Part shown: positions 22,580 through 36,591 of the stretch, piece by piece
Layout: the number at the start of each line of letters is the position of its first letter
Numbering within the stretch: the first letter of the stretch is position 1
Assembly: GCA_030760725.1 (NCBI GenBank)
Contig: JASWHV010000008.1
Span: 28,802,720-28,866,719 of the forward strand
Source of the DNA: Neostapfia colusana
Taxonomy: Eukaryota > Streptophyta > Magnoliopsida > Poales > Poaceae
DNA: 64,000 nt
Direction: 5' to 3'
Translations under genes and position numbers: made by a program
Notes under the pieces: generated by a model
What the model was told of the DNA's origin: nothing
What the model saw: only the letters and a program-made list of their open reading frames with translations
Databases searched by the model: none

Positions 22580-25500
22580 TGAGAGGGCTCGACCTCGATC
22601 ACAGGGCCGTGCAGCCTCGTCCGGGAATCGCATTGGGTGGTGCCGTGTTATGCGGCACCGAACATCACACATATAAGGGACAATGTATTACATAAATCAA
22701 AGCGGAAGCTTAATCTTGTTTCTTTGTAAATAACTTACATAAAATAGCTACAGCGGAAGTCTATACACAGCTCACTGTGAATATCTAAGAAGCACCCGAG
22801 AAGAGGTCCAGCCCGCGGACTCCTCTCGCTAGCAACACGAAGACATGGCAGCGGCTAGGTTCTCCAAGTGTGACATGACTCGAAAGTTCCCGAGTCTCAC
22901 CAGACAACCTTCTTTATAGCGTCGATGTTTACCTGCAAAACCACTTATATAGCAAGAGTGAGCACAAAGGCTCAGCAAGACTTAACCGTCTCTCCTAAGA
23001 CATGAAACTCTACATGAAAGTAACCTAAGACTTAAGCCTGTCATTTGCGAAAAGACTCGCCTACGAGTTCATCCTTAACTTTCAGATTTTAGCCATAATA
23101 GTAGTGACCTTGCGTCCAACAACATTGGAACTCCACAATCAAACAAGAAACGCTTCATTCCAATGTTACTTGTCCCAAGGTGAAAAATAAATTTAGTTTG
23201 CTCTATCTCTACCTCAAACAAGGTTCTCATGCAGTTTAACATAATCATAGCAGCAATTATCCTTTTGCAAACTGTTCCCACACAACTTGCTTACTACGTC
23301 ACAACACAGTGAGCAAGCGGTACTCATAACCGCGAGGGACGGTGATTCGAATCAAACACTACCCGGATAACTCGACACATACGCCCGCCTCTGAAGACCC
23401 AACTCTAGCATCCTTCATTACGTCGTATGTGGCAACCTTTCTCGGGACACTAGACTGTAGAACCGGTCGCGCCATCTCGGGCTCATAGGTCTAACGAGAC
23501 GATGTGGTATGCCTCTACAATCCAGTGAACCTGGTACATCGGTTTCCTGGTTCCCATATATCAGTAAGCATCCGGTACACAACTCAAGATTTGCTCAGCG
23601 GGGCTGCACACGCTTCGGTCCTTAACCAACACAGGCAGAGCTACTCGACCAAGACCTCATCTTGTCGCTGCCTAACCCCGCTGCCCGGTCTCATCTTTAG
23701 AAATGTAAATTTTAGTTTGCTTCCTTTCCCAACCACACTTACGATATTCTGAACTATAGCTCGCGAGTAGATTCCAACTACTCGTCTTCTACCGGATGCC
23801 CTAATCTATTTAGCCTGGCCTTATTCTACAGCGATGACACAATTCTACCCTTGACCTCAGGGTTCATTTTTGGTTATGCAAGTGGAGTATAAAACATCCT
23901 TGACCTAATGCACATACAAACTTTGACCAATAGTAGTGAACAAAGTAAAACTTTAAAAACAACTTAAGTGCAAACCGGGGCTTGCCTTGGTTTTGCAGGT
24001 GACCAAAGTCAGATATATATGAAGTTAGTTTCTGCTGACTTGAAGCTTAATCCCTGCCTTCTTGCCTCTTGATCCGATCTTCACTCATCCACGTTTAAAC
24101 ACAACACGTTATGAATATGCATACAAGTTTAATTATAAAACTTTTGCTAACAAGTGCTAAAGACAAGTTCAAAACTGGAACTCTGTTCAAGAATTTAAAA
24201 TGACACTGGGGTGGTGGTTTGGGTGTGTGTCTAAGCACTATCATCAAGTGAGAAGTGAGGTTCATCACTTGGGTGGTGATCACCTAAGTGGTTGAACAGA
24301 ACACTACTGATCCAGGGCTCCAATGGAGCTGATAATTTTCTTGGGAGTTCTTGTCACAAGAAAGTCCTCTGGACCAAAATTCAGAATATTTAATTAAGTG
24401 GATCACCCAGAATAATTCCCTAAGCATTTAGGCAAAAAGGAATTAATTCTGAATAAATTTGCACTTCCATGCAAATTCAAGTGAACTACAATTTCAAGCA
24501 TAGTTCAAAGAGTATGCCTGAATTTTCCTAGGATTTTTGGAGCTAAGGAATGTCCAGAACTGAATTTCCAAGTTTTGGAAATTCTCTGAAAATGTTTCTG
24601 TATTCATTTGAATACAGAAACTTGAAATCAGAATTACCCTATCTAAATTAACTCCAAATGAGCTGAAACTTTTACATGAGTCTCAAAATATCCTAAAGAA
24701 TATTCTGGCAAAATTTGGGGAAATTTGGATGAACCAAACTTCCTCTAGAATTCTTTTGCTGAAAAGCTTTAAAGAATTTTCCAGAATTTCCTATTGGATT
24801 TCATGCAAATTGGGTCGCATATTTGGATAGAGTTTTTCATCCTGAATCCAACCCAATTTGAATCACTAAATTTGGAGCTTCCTAACAAAAGTGATGAGGT
24901 TCTAAAGTGTGAACTAAATCTGGAATTCAAATTAATTCGGAAATGTTCAAACTCTGACGGTGGGTCCCTCCTACACGTGTCAGCCGCTGGGATCACGCCA
25001 CACGGGGCCACAGACCCTTTCCCGCGTTGTCGCAAAGGATCCCAGGGCCGCAGCTGATCGGGGATTTAATTTATCCGCCACTGACACGTGGGACCCGCCG
25101 GTCGTCTTCTTCCCCGAGCCGTTTTCTTTCCCGCGCCGCCCTCTCGCCGGAAATTCGTCGGGGCTCGCCGGAGTTAGCTTCCCGGCCGTCTCCCGGCTCG
25201 GTACTCGCCACCTGGGGGTTTTCAGGGGCGAGCAACTCATCTACGGGGTCAGCACAAGCTAAAGGCGCTCGGAACTAGGTCGGCGACGTGCGCACCCTTC
25301 GGTGAAGCTTCGGCGCCGTGATCCGAGCATCCTAGCCTGCCAAAGGGTCGGAGAATTTGCTCTAAAGCATCAGGGAGTCATGGGGGTGCTCGTCTTTGGC
25401 TCAAACTGGATCTGTAACGGCTCGAGATGGGGTCTCACCGTGCGCCCGGCGGTTCCTGCCATGATCGCCGCTCGAAAAGCTCAAAATTAGCTGTAACCAC

Positions 25501-26700
25501 GGGGTTTCCAGCTAGGGTTGTGAAGGGGATCGGACCGCCGTTAAGCCTAGACCCTTTGTGCACGAGTTGGTGATCTCTAAGTGCAAATTAAGCGCGAATT
25601 TGAGAAATCCTTACCAGAGGGTCCGTGGTCGTGCTCCGGAGGAAAAACTTCAAATTCTGTCAATGAGGATCACCGTTTGAGCTGAGCTCCGGGGAGAAGC
25701 ACCGCGGTGGTACGGCGCACCTCTGAGCGTTGCTGCTTGAGAATGAAACCCACGGTGATGAGCTTCCCACAAGAGCCCGACGTCGATTTCCAACGTTTAC
25801 CCCTCGGCTTCGGCGCTGATCCTCAGATTACGGCCAACAGCAGCCCCGAACGCCGGAGCTGAGCTGGGGAAACTCTTGTGCACACGCTGGTGCTCCTCAT
25901 TCGTGTTGCTAGCTCGGGCATCCAGGGAACGATGCTGGCTCCCGATCGGGACGAACAGGCACGGCGCCGGTGGCTTGTTTGCTCGGGAGGAAAGAGAACA
26001 GGGGCTCGTGGGGCGGTTTTGTGGCCGACAGAGCACGGCGTAGGGGAGATAAGGGCGCGGGGGAAACGACGTTGAAGCAGCTCGGGAGCTGGCTGCGTCG
26101 TCGCCTCGGTGGCACGTGCGTGGGCGTCGGCCGTTCAGCGCCTTCGAGCGAAACAGGGAGCCGGTTTGAGTCTGAACAGAGGAAAATATTGCTTAAGTGC
26201 TAAGTCTTCCCCTCTCCTCAATGACAATTGGGTCCCACTCATCTACTCTCCTAAATATCCAAATGTTGGCACATTGTAAACTTCAGCTATTAGGGATCCA
26301 AATTCAATGGTCATTTCGCCATTTGACACTTTGTGCCACAGTTTCAAATTTAAATTCAAATTTGGGTGAATCTTACAAGTTCCTTTGATATTCATATCAA
26401 AGCCTATCCAAATTTGCTCAAAACTTGGCTCCCTCATAATTTGGACCTGAGGAATTCAAACATGTCCTCTGATCTTTGAGTTGGCTATTGCAAATACACT
26501 TTTTCAAGCAACAGTTTGAATTTTCTCTTTTGAAAATGCCCTTCTTCTTTTTGAAGTGCACCTCTTAATTCAAAATGAATTCCAGGTTTTATTGCACATG
26601 CCAACACTTTCAAAAGTTTTTATAAGTCCCATTTCTTGTATATAAACTCAACTTTATTCATAGCTCAAGTTTTCTATTTACAAGTTTTGGGACTTTTACA
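22580..26700 (-). repeat. 3' LTR of Gypsy D (4121 bp)
   Basis: From TGAGAGGGCTCG to GACTTTTACA, followed by the polypurine tract complement (ten C at 26703-26712). A GC-rich part (about 24990-26170) lies between AT-rich flanks. Confidence 0.93.
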
Positions 26701-26720
26701 TTCCCCCCCCCCTTAAAAAG
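26701..26720 (-). other. Gypsy D polypurine tract
   Basis: On the minus strand a tract of T/A-rich lead followed by AAGGGGGGGGGGAA immediately precedes the 3' LTR. It would prime plus-strand DNA synthesis. Confidence 0.85.
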
Positions 26721-26769
26721 AATCTCGTCCCGAGATTCATGATTAAGGACAAAGTGGAGAGGACAACTA

Positions 26770-29700
26770 CTAAGTATAAGCCTCTAACAACTCCGGATGA
26801 TTGCATTGCAAATACTCCTCGCTTTCCCATGTAGCTTTGTCGGACGTGTGATTTTCCCACAGCACCTTGAAAAATTGCAGCGTCCGATTCCTGGTTTCAC
26901 GAGTCTTTTCATCAATTATCCGGGTTGGACGCTCAACATACGTAAGGTCCGGCTTCAAATCTGCTATGCCCTCCGTGAGAATCTCCGTTGGAACTTTCAA
27001 ACACTTCCGCAACTGAGATATGTGGAATACGTTATGTACTCCGGCTAAGGCTGCCGGCAGCTCCAAACGGTATGCTACGGGTTCACATCTTTCAATGATG
27101 ACGAAGGGACCGATAAAGCGCGGAGCTAATTTCCCTTTCACTCCGAATCGGTGAATGCCCTTCATAGGACATATGCGGAGGTATACGTGGTCCCCAACAT
27201 GGAAATCCAGAGGACGACGCCTCCTATCCGCATAGCTCTTTTGTCTGGACTGAGCGGCTTTCAGATTTGCTTGAATAAGCCTTACCCGCTCTTCAGCTTC
27301 ATTTACGAGATCAAACCCGTAAATCACTCTCTCGCCAGATTCACACCAGTTCAAGGGTGTGTGGCACTTCCGGCCGTAGAGAGCTTCATACGGTGCCATT
27401 TTGATGCTCGCTTGATACCCATTGTTATAAGCGAATTCCGCCAACGGTAGATGATCATCCCATCCTTTACTGTGGTGAATGGCACATGCTCGAAGCATAT
27501 CTTCGAGAACTTGATTCACCCTCTCCGTTTGCCCATCGGTTTGAGGGTTATATGCAGAGCTTCTAATCAATTTGGTTCCTAGTGCGGCATGCAGCTGCTC
27601 CCAGAAACGAGCAACGGACAATGCGCCTCGATCGGAGATGATCGTCCGGGGAACTCCATGTAGGCATAGTATTCTTGCAATATATAGCTCCGCATACTTT
27701 TTGGCATGGTATCCCGTATGCACCGGGATGAAATGCGCTGACTTGGTTAACCGATCCACAATTACCCAAACCGAGTTATGCTTATTAGCAGTGAGAGGTA
27801 GCCCAACAATAAAGTCCATGCTAATATCCTCCCACTTCCATGCCGGAACACTTGGCGGTTGTAGGGTTCCTGCCTTCTTCATGTGGTCAGCTTTAACTCG
27901 CTGACACGTATCACATTCTGATACATATTTAGCAACCTCCCTCTTCATCCGGGTCCACCAAAATTTGGTCTTCAGCTCTTGGTACATCTTGTTGCTGCCA
28001 CGATGAATAGAAAATTTGGATAAGTGAGCCTCATCCAAAATTTTCTTCCGCAGCCTCATATCACGGGGTACGACTATCCGGTCCTTGAACCATAGAGTGT
28101 CTTCATCATCTAACCGGAAACATTTCATTTCCCCGTTCTTCAATCTCCTTCTGATATGAGCCATGCCCTTATCTTTCTTTTGAGCTTCCATAACCTCCTC
28201 TCTTATTGTGGGTATGAGAGCTAGATTATGTAGAGCTCCATATGGAACCAAGTAGAGACTTGGTTCTTCCTTTTCTAGCGGCGTAATGGTCAGGTTATGA
28301 ATATGAGACTTCTGGCTGAGTGCATCGGCAACCACATTTGCCTTGCGCGGATGATAATGAATTTCAATCTCATAGTCCTTGATCAGCTCCAACCATCGCC
28401 GTTGTCACATATTCAACTCTTTATGAGTGAATATGTACTTCAAACTTTTGTGGTCGGTGTAGAGATGAACCAGATTTCCCAATAGGTAATGTCTCCACAT
28501 CTTCAAAGCTAGTACCACGGCAGCAAGCTCGAGATCATGAGTTGGATAATGTTGCTCATGATTCCGCAATTGCCGTGATCCATATGCGACCACGCGTCCT
28601 CCTTGCATGAGTACACAACCAAGTCTGATGCCGGACGCACCACAATAAACATCAAATGGCTTGGTTGTATCCGGTTGAGCTAGAACCGGGGCTGTTGTGA
28701 GGTGTTTCACCAACGCTGGAAAAGCTTCCTCACATGGCTTGCTCCAATCATATTTGACGCCCTTCTTCAGTAGCTCCGTCATAGGTTTGGAGATTTTTGA
28801 GAAGCTCGGGATGAACCTCCGGTAATATCCCGCCAAACCCAAGAAGCTACGAACTTCATGGACTGATGTTGGAGACTTCCACTTCAGCACTTGTTCAATA
28901 TTGCTTGGATCAACAGCAATGCCTTCCGCTGAAATAATATGTCCAAGAAACGGCACTTGGTTGATCCAGAATTCACATTTACTAAACTTTGCATAGAGCT
29001 TGTGATCTCTCAAGCGTTGAAGCACAATATGCAAATGTTTAGCGTGTTCCTCTTCAGATTTGGAATAGACCAAGATGTCGTCGATGAATACCACGACGAA
29101 CTGATCCAGCTCCGGCATGAACACCGAGTTCATAAGATACATAAAGTGGGCCGGAGCATTGGTCAATCCAAATGACATGACAAGATATTCATAGAGTCCA
29201 TATCTTGTCGAGAATGCTGTTTTCGGGATATCTTCTGCTCGAATCTTGATTTGATGATATCCCGACCTTAAGTCCATCTTGGAGAAGACTTTAGCACCCA
29301 CTAGCTGATCGAAGAGGATATCAATTCTTGGTAGTGGATACTTGTTCTTTATTGTCACAGCATTTAAAGGACGATAATCGACGCATAGCCTCAGCGTCTC
29401 ATCCTTCTTCTTCACAAATAAGGCTGAGCAACCCCATGGTGATGAACTTGGACGAATAAACCCCTTGTCCATCAGATCTTTGAGTTGCTCCTTCAGCTCG
29501 GCTAATTCATTCAGAGCCATTTTGTATGGTCTCCGAGAGATCGGCGTAGTTCCCGGCATCAATTCTGTTTTGAGTTCCACCTCGCGCTTAGGTGGTAAGC
29601 CTGGAAGATCTTCGGGAAACACGTTCGGATATTCACAGACTACCAGAATGTCTTCTAGCTTGCAGGCCTCGGCATTACATACTTCCGGTTCCTTGGAAAC

Positions 29701-30501
29701 CGCTTCACCGAGATACAATGTTTGACGCCCGTGAAGGGGAGAGTCCAAGTGAACACTCCTGTTCTCGATGTCCAGAACAGCCTTATGGAAGGTCAACCAT
29801 GATATTCCTAATATGGCATTGATTCCCTGGTCTTCGAGAATGATGAGGGTGGTAGGATAAATTTTTCCACCCAAACAAAGTGGTGCTCGAGAAACGACTT
29901 CATTAGTTGATATGTCTCCACCTGGCGAATGAATAAGGTATGAACCTTTTGTGACAGTGGTGGAGATCTGATCCCGGATTACCGTTGCCCAGCTAATGAA
30001 GTTATGTGTTGCACCAGAGTCGAATAAAATGACAATCGGCTTGTCATTTAAGGTGAATCTGCCGGCCAGAACAGGTCCTCCCTTTGGCAGATCATCGACT
30101 AACACATAATTAACTGTCCCCACCTTGGACATAGCTTTTCTTTGCTGCCCAAGATCACTCTGTGGAACTGGACCCCCAGACACAACGTTGCTGCTCGGTT
30201 CAGTTGCTTCATTGACGTTGAGTTTGTTGTCAACATGAAGTGGGACAGCACTTGGTTCAACTGAGAAATTACCTTGTTCATCTTCAACCTCTTGAGGGTA
30301 ATAATATTCTAGTGCACCTTGTTGATACTGAGGTGCATAAGAAACAAGTTGTTGCTGCGGTGGAGGTGAATAAGACCTCTGTGGAGTAGAAGAGTCGTCA
30401 CACTCCCAGAATGATTGCACCTCTTGTGGAATCTCTCGACCGGAAGGTGAACGGATCACCAACCGATACTTCTGAGGTAGACGATTGTCATCATCCTGTG
30501 A
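26770..30501 (-). pseudogene. Gypsy D protease, reverse transcriptase, RNase H, integrase and chromodomain
   Basis: In the same frame as gag. Protease LFDSGATHNFIS (near 30020), RT with an intact FIDD (near 29080), RNase H (YCGASGIRLGC, where the catalytic Asp expected in CDAS is Gly), then TDHKSLKYIF. A single TGA at 28405-28407 splits pol. Downstream, the HHCC part (CDTCQRVKADH), the DDE core (SMDFIVGLP, IISDRGALS, DGQTERVN) and a chromodomain (LQFFKVLWENHTSDKATWE) are uninterrupted to the stop near 26770. Pol has no frameshift at all. Confidence 0.88.
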
Positions 30502-31263
30502 TTAGTCTCTCTCCCTCTTTTCTTTGAGGTAGAGGTTGGAATAATAATATTCTTGAGCGATAGCACAGCTCACAAACTCATCAAAATTCTCGTGGCTAAC
30601 TTGAGCCAATTCACATCGCAGCCTAGCAGTCAGCCCTCGATAAAAATGATAACCCCTCATGGATGGTGATTTCACATAGTCAGGGACATATTGAGCTAAG
30701 CGATTGAATTCCTTCGCATACTCAATAACACTCCTGTCCCCTTGCTTCAGACTCCAGAACTCATCCAGACTGGTTTGCATTATGCCCACAGGGATGAAAC
30801 GAGCACGAAATGCAGCCTGGAACTCCGCCCATTTGACACGATACCCTGCTGGTTGGACAGCAAGGTATTCTTCCCACCATGCTCCAGCAAAGCCGTGAAG
30901 CTGCTGAGTGGCATATAGAGTCTTTGAGAACTAATCACATTGGATCAACCCAAACTTGGACTCAATGACACGTAACCAGTGATTTGCTTCACAATGGTCA
31001 GCCGCCTCGGAGAATACCGGCGGTTGTGTCGCCAAGAAATCCAGATACGTGCTCTGGGTTGGCATGTGACGTTGAGCTTCTCGATCTATGCCTTGCTGAA
31101 CTAGAGTTTGGAGAGTTTCATTCATCTTCGCCATAATTTCAGCCAATCCGGTTGGCGATGGCTCTTGTGATGAAGTCGAGCCATTCCCACCTCGACTTGA
31201 ACCTCCAATCTCCATTTGAGGATGTGTGCGTACCATACTGCACAAAACAAAATTTTGAGTCAA
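30502..31263 (-). pseudogene. Gypsy D gag, two nonsense codons
   Basis: Starts at 31263 and runs through STGLAEIMAKMNETLQTLVQQ-like sequence to a TAG (30931-30933). It then continues in the same frame with the capsid core (SLKQGDRSVIEYAKEF, YHFYRGL) to a TAA at 30502-30504. Both stops are single-base changes. The N-terminus closely resembles that of Gypsy A gag. Confidence 0.83.
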
Positions 31264-32783
31264 TCAAAATTCTATCTCCGTAGTAAGTAAAGATAAGTAA
31301 AACATGAACATGTCATGAACTTTCTGAAAGCATAACCACATTCATGTTTAAATAAATCTTAAGTACGCTAAACTAATCAGCGGGACTACCCTGACCAGTT
31401 CACACAAACTCCAAATTTTACTCAAGTTATCTACAGACTTTTGACTTTAGTTCAATACCAAAGTTTTAGTGAACTTCAGTATGTTTCCAACGAGTACTCA
31501 TAGGCTCCTTAAAGATTTTTCTACAGGAAGTTATGGCTTAAAAACAGAAAGGTCCAGAGAGGTTTTTGCTACTGTCCTGGTTCTGAACAGTTTGCCTTCA
31601 ACTGGACTTCTCACCAACTTAACGTGTGATTTTGCTCTGGAGGTCTACAAAGAAGTTGTAGAGAACTTAAAGATCTTTCCAGAACTGTATCATACACATT
31701 AATTGGTTAAAGCTACTCAGAGTTATGCTCTGTCAAAGTCCAGCAAGAATTTCTGCCAGAAACAGAGCACTCTGTTTTTGAAAACTTTGATACCTAGTTA
31801 TACTCTAATTTGAATCTTAGCTCAAAATAAGAGTTCAGTAGCTACTACTTGTTTCAAACTTTCATTTTTAGTTGAAATTTAGTTCATGAATCGTTTCTTC
31901 ATAGGGAAGAGGTTATTAAGTTTAGTACGGTGTCGATGCACCGTAAGAAACATGTCGGTACTACGTTACCTTACCAAAAGAAAATTCTACCCGGATTATA
32001 CCGGCATATACGTATGATCAGTGGCACTAAGACGGTCTCTCGCACACGTGTACTACACGGGATACGTATGTGGTTAGTACCTGCAGAAAAACACTCAATA
32101 GTGGTGCACTCAAAGGTTGTTTCATCTCAGGCAGTTCCATATTTGAAAGTAAATACAAACGCCCGTATCATTGTCATACGGCCGTCCTTGAGTTAAGCCA
32201 CGTCTCAAGGCACGTGATATTATTTCAACACCACACGACGGGGAACCCGAGTATGTCATGAACGGGTCGTCATGGTTGGGAATGTTATCAACCCAACAGA
32301 TACCACCTACTGCCCTGCAGGGCACGCCGATGGCAAGCGCTGCGTATGTCCTCCTGGGCTACTTCCAGACGAACACACTCTCGCGTTACTGACAACACGA
32401 TGGGGTCTCCACTTACTTGCCTAATGCACGCTAGGGATCAGCGTTCCATATGAACTCAGGAACATGAAGAGTTCAAGAGTTTCATATTAATGTCTCACAC
32501 CAAGCTGTGAGACCATCCCTGAACCACGTTCCTCATTAGGGGAGCTAACTGAAATTGAACCGCTTTCGGTGGTGTTCCTTACCATTCTTACCTGAGCGTA
32601 GGTGCGTCGTTACATAATGAAAATTCAGAATTATAACAAGTAAGTTAGCAATGCCACTTTAAGTAACTATACTACTATAGTCCTTATGTGGGCCTAATAC
32701 CGTTTCCTCACCGTATCCTAAGTTTTTGTCGTAATATGATCCTTACTCCGTGTGCTATTACCAATGCGGCTCTGATACCATGC
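31264..32783 (-). other. Gypsy D primer-binding site and 1.5-kb leader
   Basis: The primer site TGGTATCAGAGCC (minus strand, 32768-32780) is 3 bases from the 5' LTR. The leader has no domain-bearing ORF. Confidence 0.82.
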
Positions 32784-35619
32784 TGAGAAGGCCCGACCTC
32801 GATCACGGGGCCATGCCGCCTCGCCCGGGAATCGCATTGGATGGTGCCGTGTTATGCGGCACCAAACAGCACACATATAAGGAACAATGTATTACATAAA
32901 TCAAAGCGGAAGCTTAATCTTGTTTCTTTGTAAATAACTTACATAAAATAGCTACAGCGGAAGTCTATACACAGCTCACGGTGAATATCTAAGAAGCACT
33001 CGAGAAGAGGTCCAGCCCGCGGACTCCTCTCGCTAGCAACACGAAGACATGGCAGCGGCTAGGTTCTCCAAGTGTGACATGACTCGGAAGTTCCCGAGTC
33101 TCACCGGACAACCTTCTTTATAGCGTCGATGTTTACCTGCAAAACCACTTATATAGCAAGAGTGAGCACAAAGGCTCAGCAAGACTTAACCGTCTCTCCT
33201 AAGACATGAAATTCTACATGAAAGTAACCTAAGACTTAAGCCTGTCATTTGCGAAAAGACTCGCCTACAAGTTCATCCTTAACTTTCAGATTTTAGCCAT
33301 AATAGTAGTGACCTTGCGCCCAACAACATTGGAACTCCACAATCAAACAAGAAACGCTTCATTCCAATGTTACTTGTCCCAAGGTGAAAAATAAATTTAG
33401 TTTGCTCTATCTCTACCTCAAACAAGGTTCTCATGCAGTTTAACATAATAATAGCAGCAATTATACTTTTGCAAACTGTTCCCACACAACTTGCTTACTA
33501 CGTCACAACACAGTGAGCAAGCGGTACTCATAACCGCGAGGGACGGTGATTCGAATCAAACACTACCCGGATAACTCGACACATACGCCCGCCTCTGAAG
33601 ACCCAACTCTGGCGTCCTTCATTACGTCGTATGTGGCAACCTTTCTCAGGACACTAGACTGTAGAATCGGTCGCGCCGTCTCGGGCTCATAGGTCTAATG
33701 AGACGATGTGGTATGCCTCTACAATCCAGTGAACCTGGTACATCGGTTTCCTGGTTCCCATATATCAGTAAGCATCCGGTACACAACTCAAAACTTGCTC
33801 AGCGGGGCTGCACACGCTTCGGTCCTTAACCGACACAGGCAGAGCTACTCGACCAAGACCTCGTCTTGTCGCTGCCTAACCCTGCTGCCCGGTCTCATCT
33901 TTAGAAATGTAAATTTTGGTTTGCTTCCTTTCCCAACCACACTTATGATATTCTAAACTATAGCTCGCGAGTAGATTCCAACTACCCGTCTTCTACCGGA
34001 TGCCCTAGTCTATTTAGCCTGGCCTTATTCTACAGCGATGACACAATTCTACCCTTGACCTCAGGGTTCATTTTTTGGTTAAGCAAGTGGAGTATAAAAC
34101 ATCCTTGACCTAATGCACATACAAACTTTGACCAATAGTAGTGAACAAAGTAAAACTTTAAAAACAACTTAAGTGCAAACCGGGGCTTGCCTTGGTTTTG
34201 CATGTGACTAAAGTCAGGGATATATGAAGTTAGTTTCTGCTGACTTGAAGCTTAATCCCTGCCTTCTTGCCTCTTGATCCAATCTTAACTCATCCACGTT
34301 TAAACACTACACGTTATGAATCTGCATACAAGTTTAATTATAAAACTTTTGCTAATAAGTGCTAAAGACAAGTTCAAAACTGGAACTCTGTTCAAGAATT
34401 TAAAATGACACTGGGGTGGTGGTTTGGGTGTGTGTCTAAGCACTATCATCAAGTGAGAAGTGAGGTTCATCACTTGGGTGGTGATCACCTAAGTGGTTGA
34501 ACAGAACACTACTGATCCAGGGCTCCAATGGAGCTGATAATTTTCTTGGGAGTTCCTTGTCACAAGAAAGTCCTCTGGACCAAAATTCAGAATATTTCAT
34601 AAAGTGGATCACCTAGAATAATTCCCTAAGCATTTAGGCAAAAAGGAATTAATTCTGAATAAATTTGCACTTCCATGCAAATTCAAGTGAACTACAATTT
34701 CAAGCATAGTTCAAAGAGTATGCCTGAATTTTCCTGAATATTTGGAGCTAAGGAATGTCCAGAACTGAATTTCCAAGTTTTGGAAATTCTCTGAAAATGT
34801 TTCTGTATTCATTTGAATACAGAAACTTGAAATCAGAATTACCCTATCTAAATCAACTCCAAATGAACTGAAACTTTTACAGGAGTCTCCAAATATCCTA
34901 AAGAATATTCTGGCAACATTTAGGGAATTTTGGATGAACCAAACTTCCTCTAGAATTCTTTTGCCGAAAAGCTTTAAAGAATTTTCCAGAATTTCCTATT
35001 GGTTTTCATGCAAATTGGGTTGCATATTTGGATAGAGTTTTTCATCCTGAATCCAACCCAATTTGAATCATTAAATTTGGAGCTTCCTAACAAAAGTTAT
35101 GAGGTTCTAAAGTTTGAACTAAATCTGGAATTCAAATTAATTCGAAAATGTTCAAACTCTGACGATGGGTCCCTCCTACACGTGTCAGCCACTGGGATCA
35201 CGCCACACGGGGCCACAGACCCTTTACCGCGTTGTAGCAAAGAATCCTGGGGCCGCAGCTGATCGGGGATTTAATTTTTCCACCACTGACACGTGGGACC
35301 CGCCGGTCGTCTTCTTCCCCGAGCCATTTTCTTTCCCGCGCCGCCCTCTCGCCGGAAATTCGTCGGGGCTTGCCGGAGTCGGCTTCCCGGCCGTCTCCCG
35401 GCTCGGTACTCGCTGCCTGGGGGTTTTCAGGGGCGAGCAACTCATCTACGGGGTCAGCACAAGCTAAAGGCGCTCGGAACTAGGTCGGCGACGTGCGCAC
35501 CCTTCGGTGAAGCTTCTGCGCCATGGTCCGAGCATCCTAGCCCGCCAAAGGGTCGGAGAATTTGCTCTAAAGCATCAGGGAGTCATGGGGGTCACTACAG
35601 GAAAAACGATCATAGACGA

Positions 35620-36130
35620 CGGCCAAATTTATTGACGACGGGGCCGTCGTCTTTAATGTTATTGACGACGGCTAGATAAAGCCGTCGTCAATAACTCAGT
35701 TATTGACGACGGCTAGACGAGAACCGTCGTCAATAAATTATTGACGACGGTGCCCGTCGTCTTTAAATTAATTCAGGCCCACCCGAGGAGTTATTGACGA
35801 CGGCTGAACGAGCACCGTCGTCTTTAACTAAATTCGGGCCCACCCGAAGAGTTATTGACGACGGTGACCTAGTACCGTCGTCAATAACACAGTTATTGAC
35901 GACGGCTGAACGAGCACCGTCGTCAATAAATTATTGACGACAGTGCCCGTCGTCTTTAACTTAATTCGGGCCCACCCGAGGCGTTATTGACGACGGTGAC
36001 CTAGCACCGTCGTCAATAACACAGTTATTGACGACAGCTGAGCAAGCACCGTCGTCAATAAATAATTGACGACGGTGCCCGTCGTCTTTAACTATTATTG
36101 ACGACGGTGACCTAGCACCGTCGTCAATTA
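35620..36130. repeat. Left subterminal array of CACTA E
   Basis: Repeated TTATTGACGACGG units, many paired with CCGTCGTCAATAA 12-25 bp away, so that each pair can form a hairpin. Recurring spacers such as GGGCCCACCCGA also show block duplication. These are the probable transposase-binding sites. Confidence 0.85.
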
Positions 36131-36145
36131 CCGGACATATAACCC

Positions 36146-36368
36146 GTGCGCGAGCCGGGAGGCGGCCACAGTGCCGCCTCCCGACTCGCGCCGCGCGATC
36201 AGTCGTGTCGCCCTCCCCGCCGTTCCCCGCCGCTGCCGCCGGTCGCCGCCGCCGCCGCCGGTCCCCGCCGCCGGTCGCCGCCTCCCATCTCGCACCGGTC
36301 GCCGCCGCCGCCGTCCCCCGGTCGCCGCCGCCCGTCCCCGCCACCGCCGCCGCCCGTCTCCGGCCGAG
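36146..36368 (+). other. GC-rich first-exon-like block of CACTA E with a splice donor
   Basis: A (CCG)n-rich segment ends at GAG followed by GTAAGT (36369-), a strong donor. Open frames exist, but none joins in phase to the exon at 36592 in an obvious way, so it may be a leader exon. The Pro/Arg-rich translation is a composition effect. Confidence 0.5.
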
Positions 36369-36591
36369 GTAAGTCCCCTCCCCTCCCCTCCGGCCTCTCA
36401 GGGCATGCATCACGCCGGCCGGGGCTTCATATGATCTAAAATACAAGTGGTTGATCAATTGACTAATAAATCAAATGGTGAGAAAGTTTACGGGGATAAG
36501 CAAGCATCTTAGGGTCACTAATACGTTTTGTCAATTCAGGTCCACTTTATAATGTGACTCCGCCCAAGATTTGATTTACCTTTTACCTCAG

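Noticed and set aside
25909..26115. Minus-strand frames conserved between the two D LTRs (for example 25797-26036 and 38292-38531)
   Set aside because: Both copies descend from one LTR; substitutions include many amino-acid changes and no domain is seen.
36146..36458. Pro/Arg-rich open frames on both strands in CACTA E
   Set aside because: They result from CCG repeats; phases do not join the downstream exons, so they are kept only as a possible leader exon.
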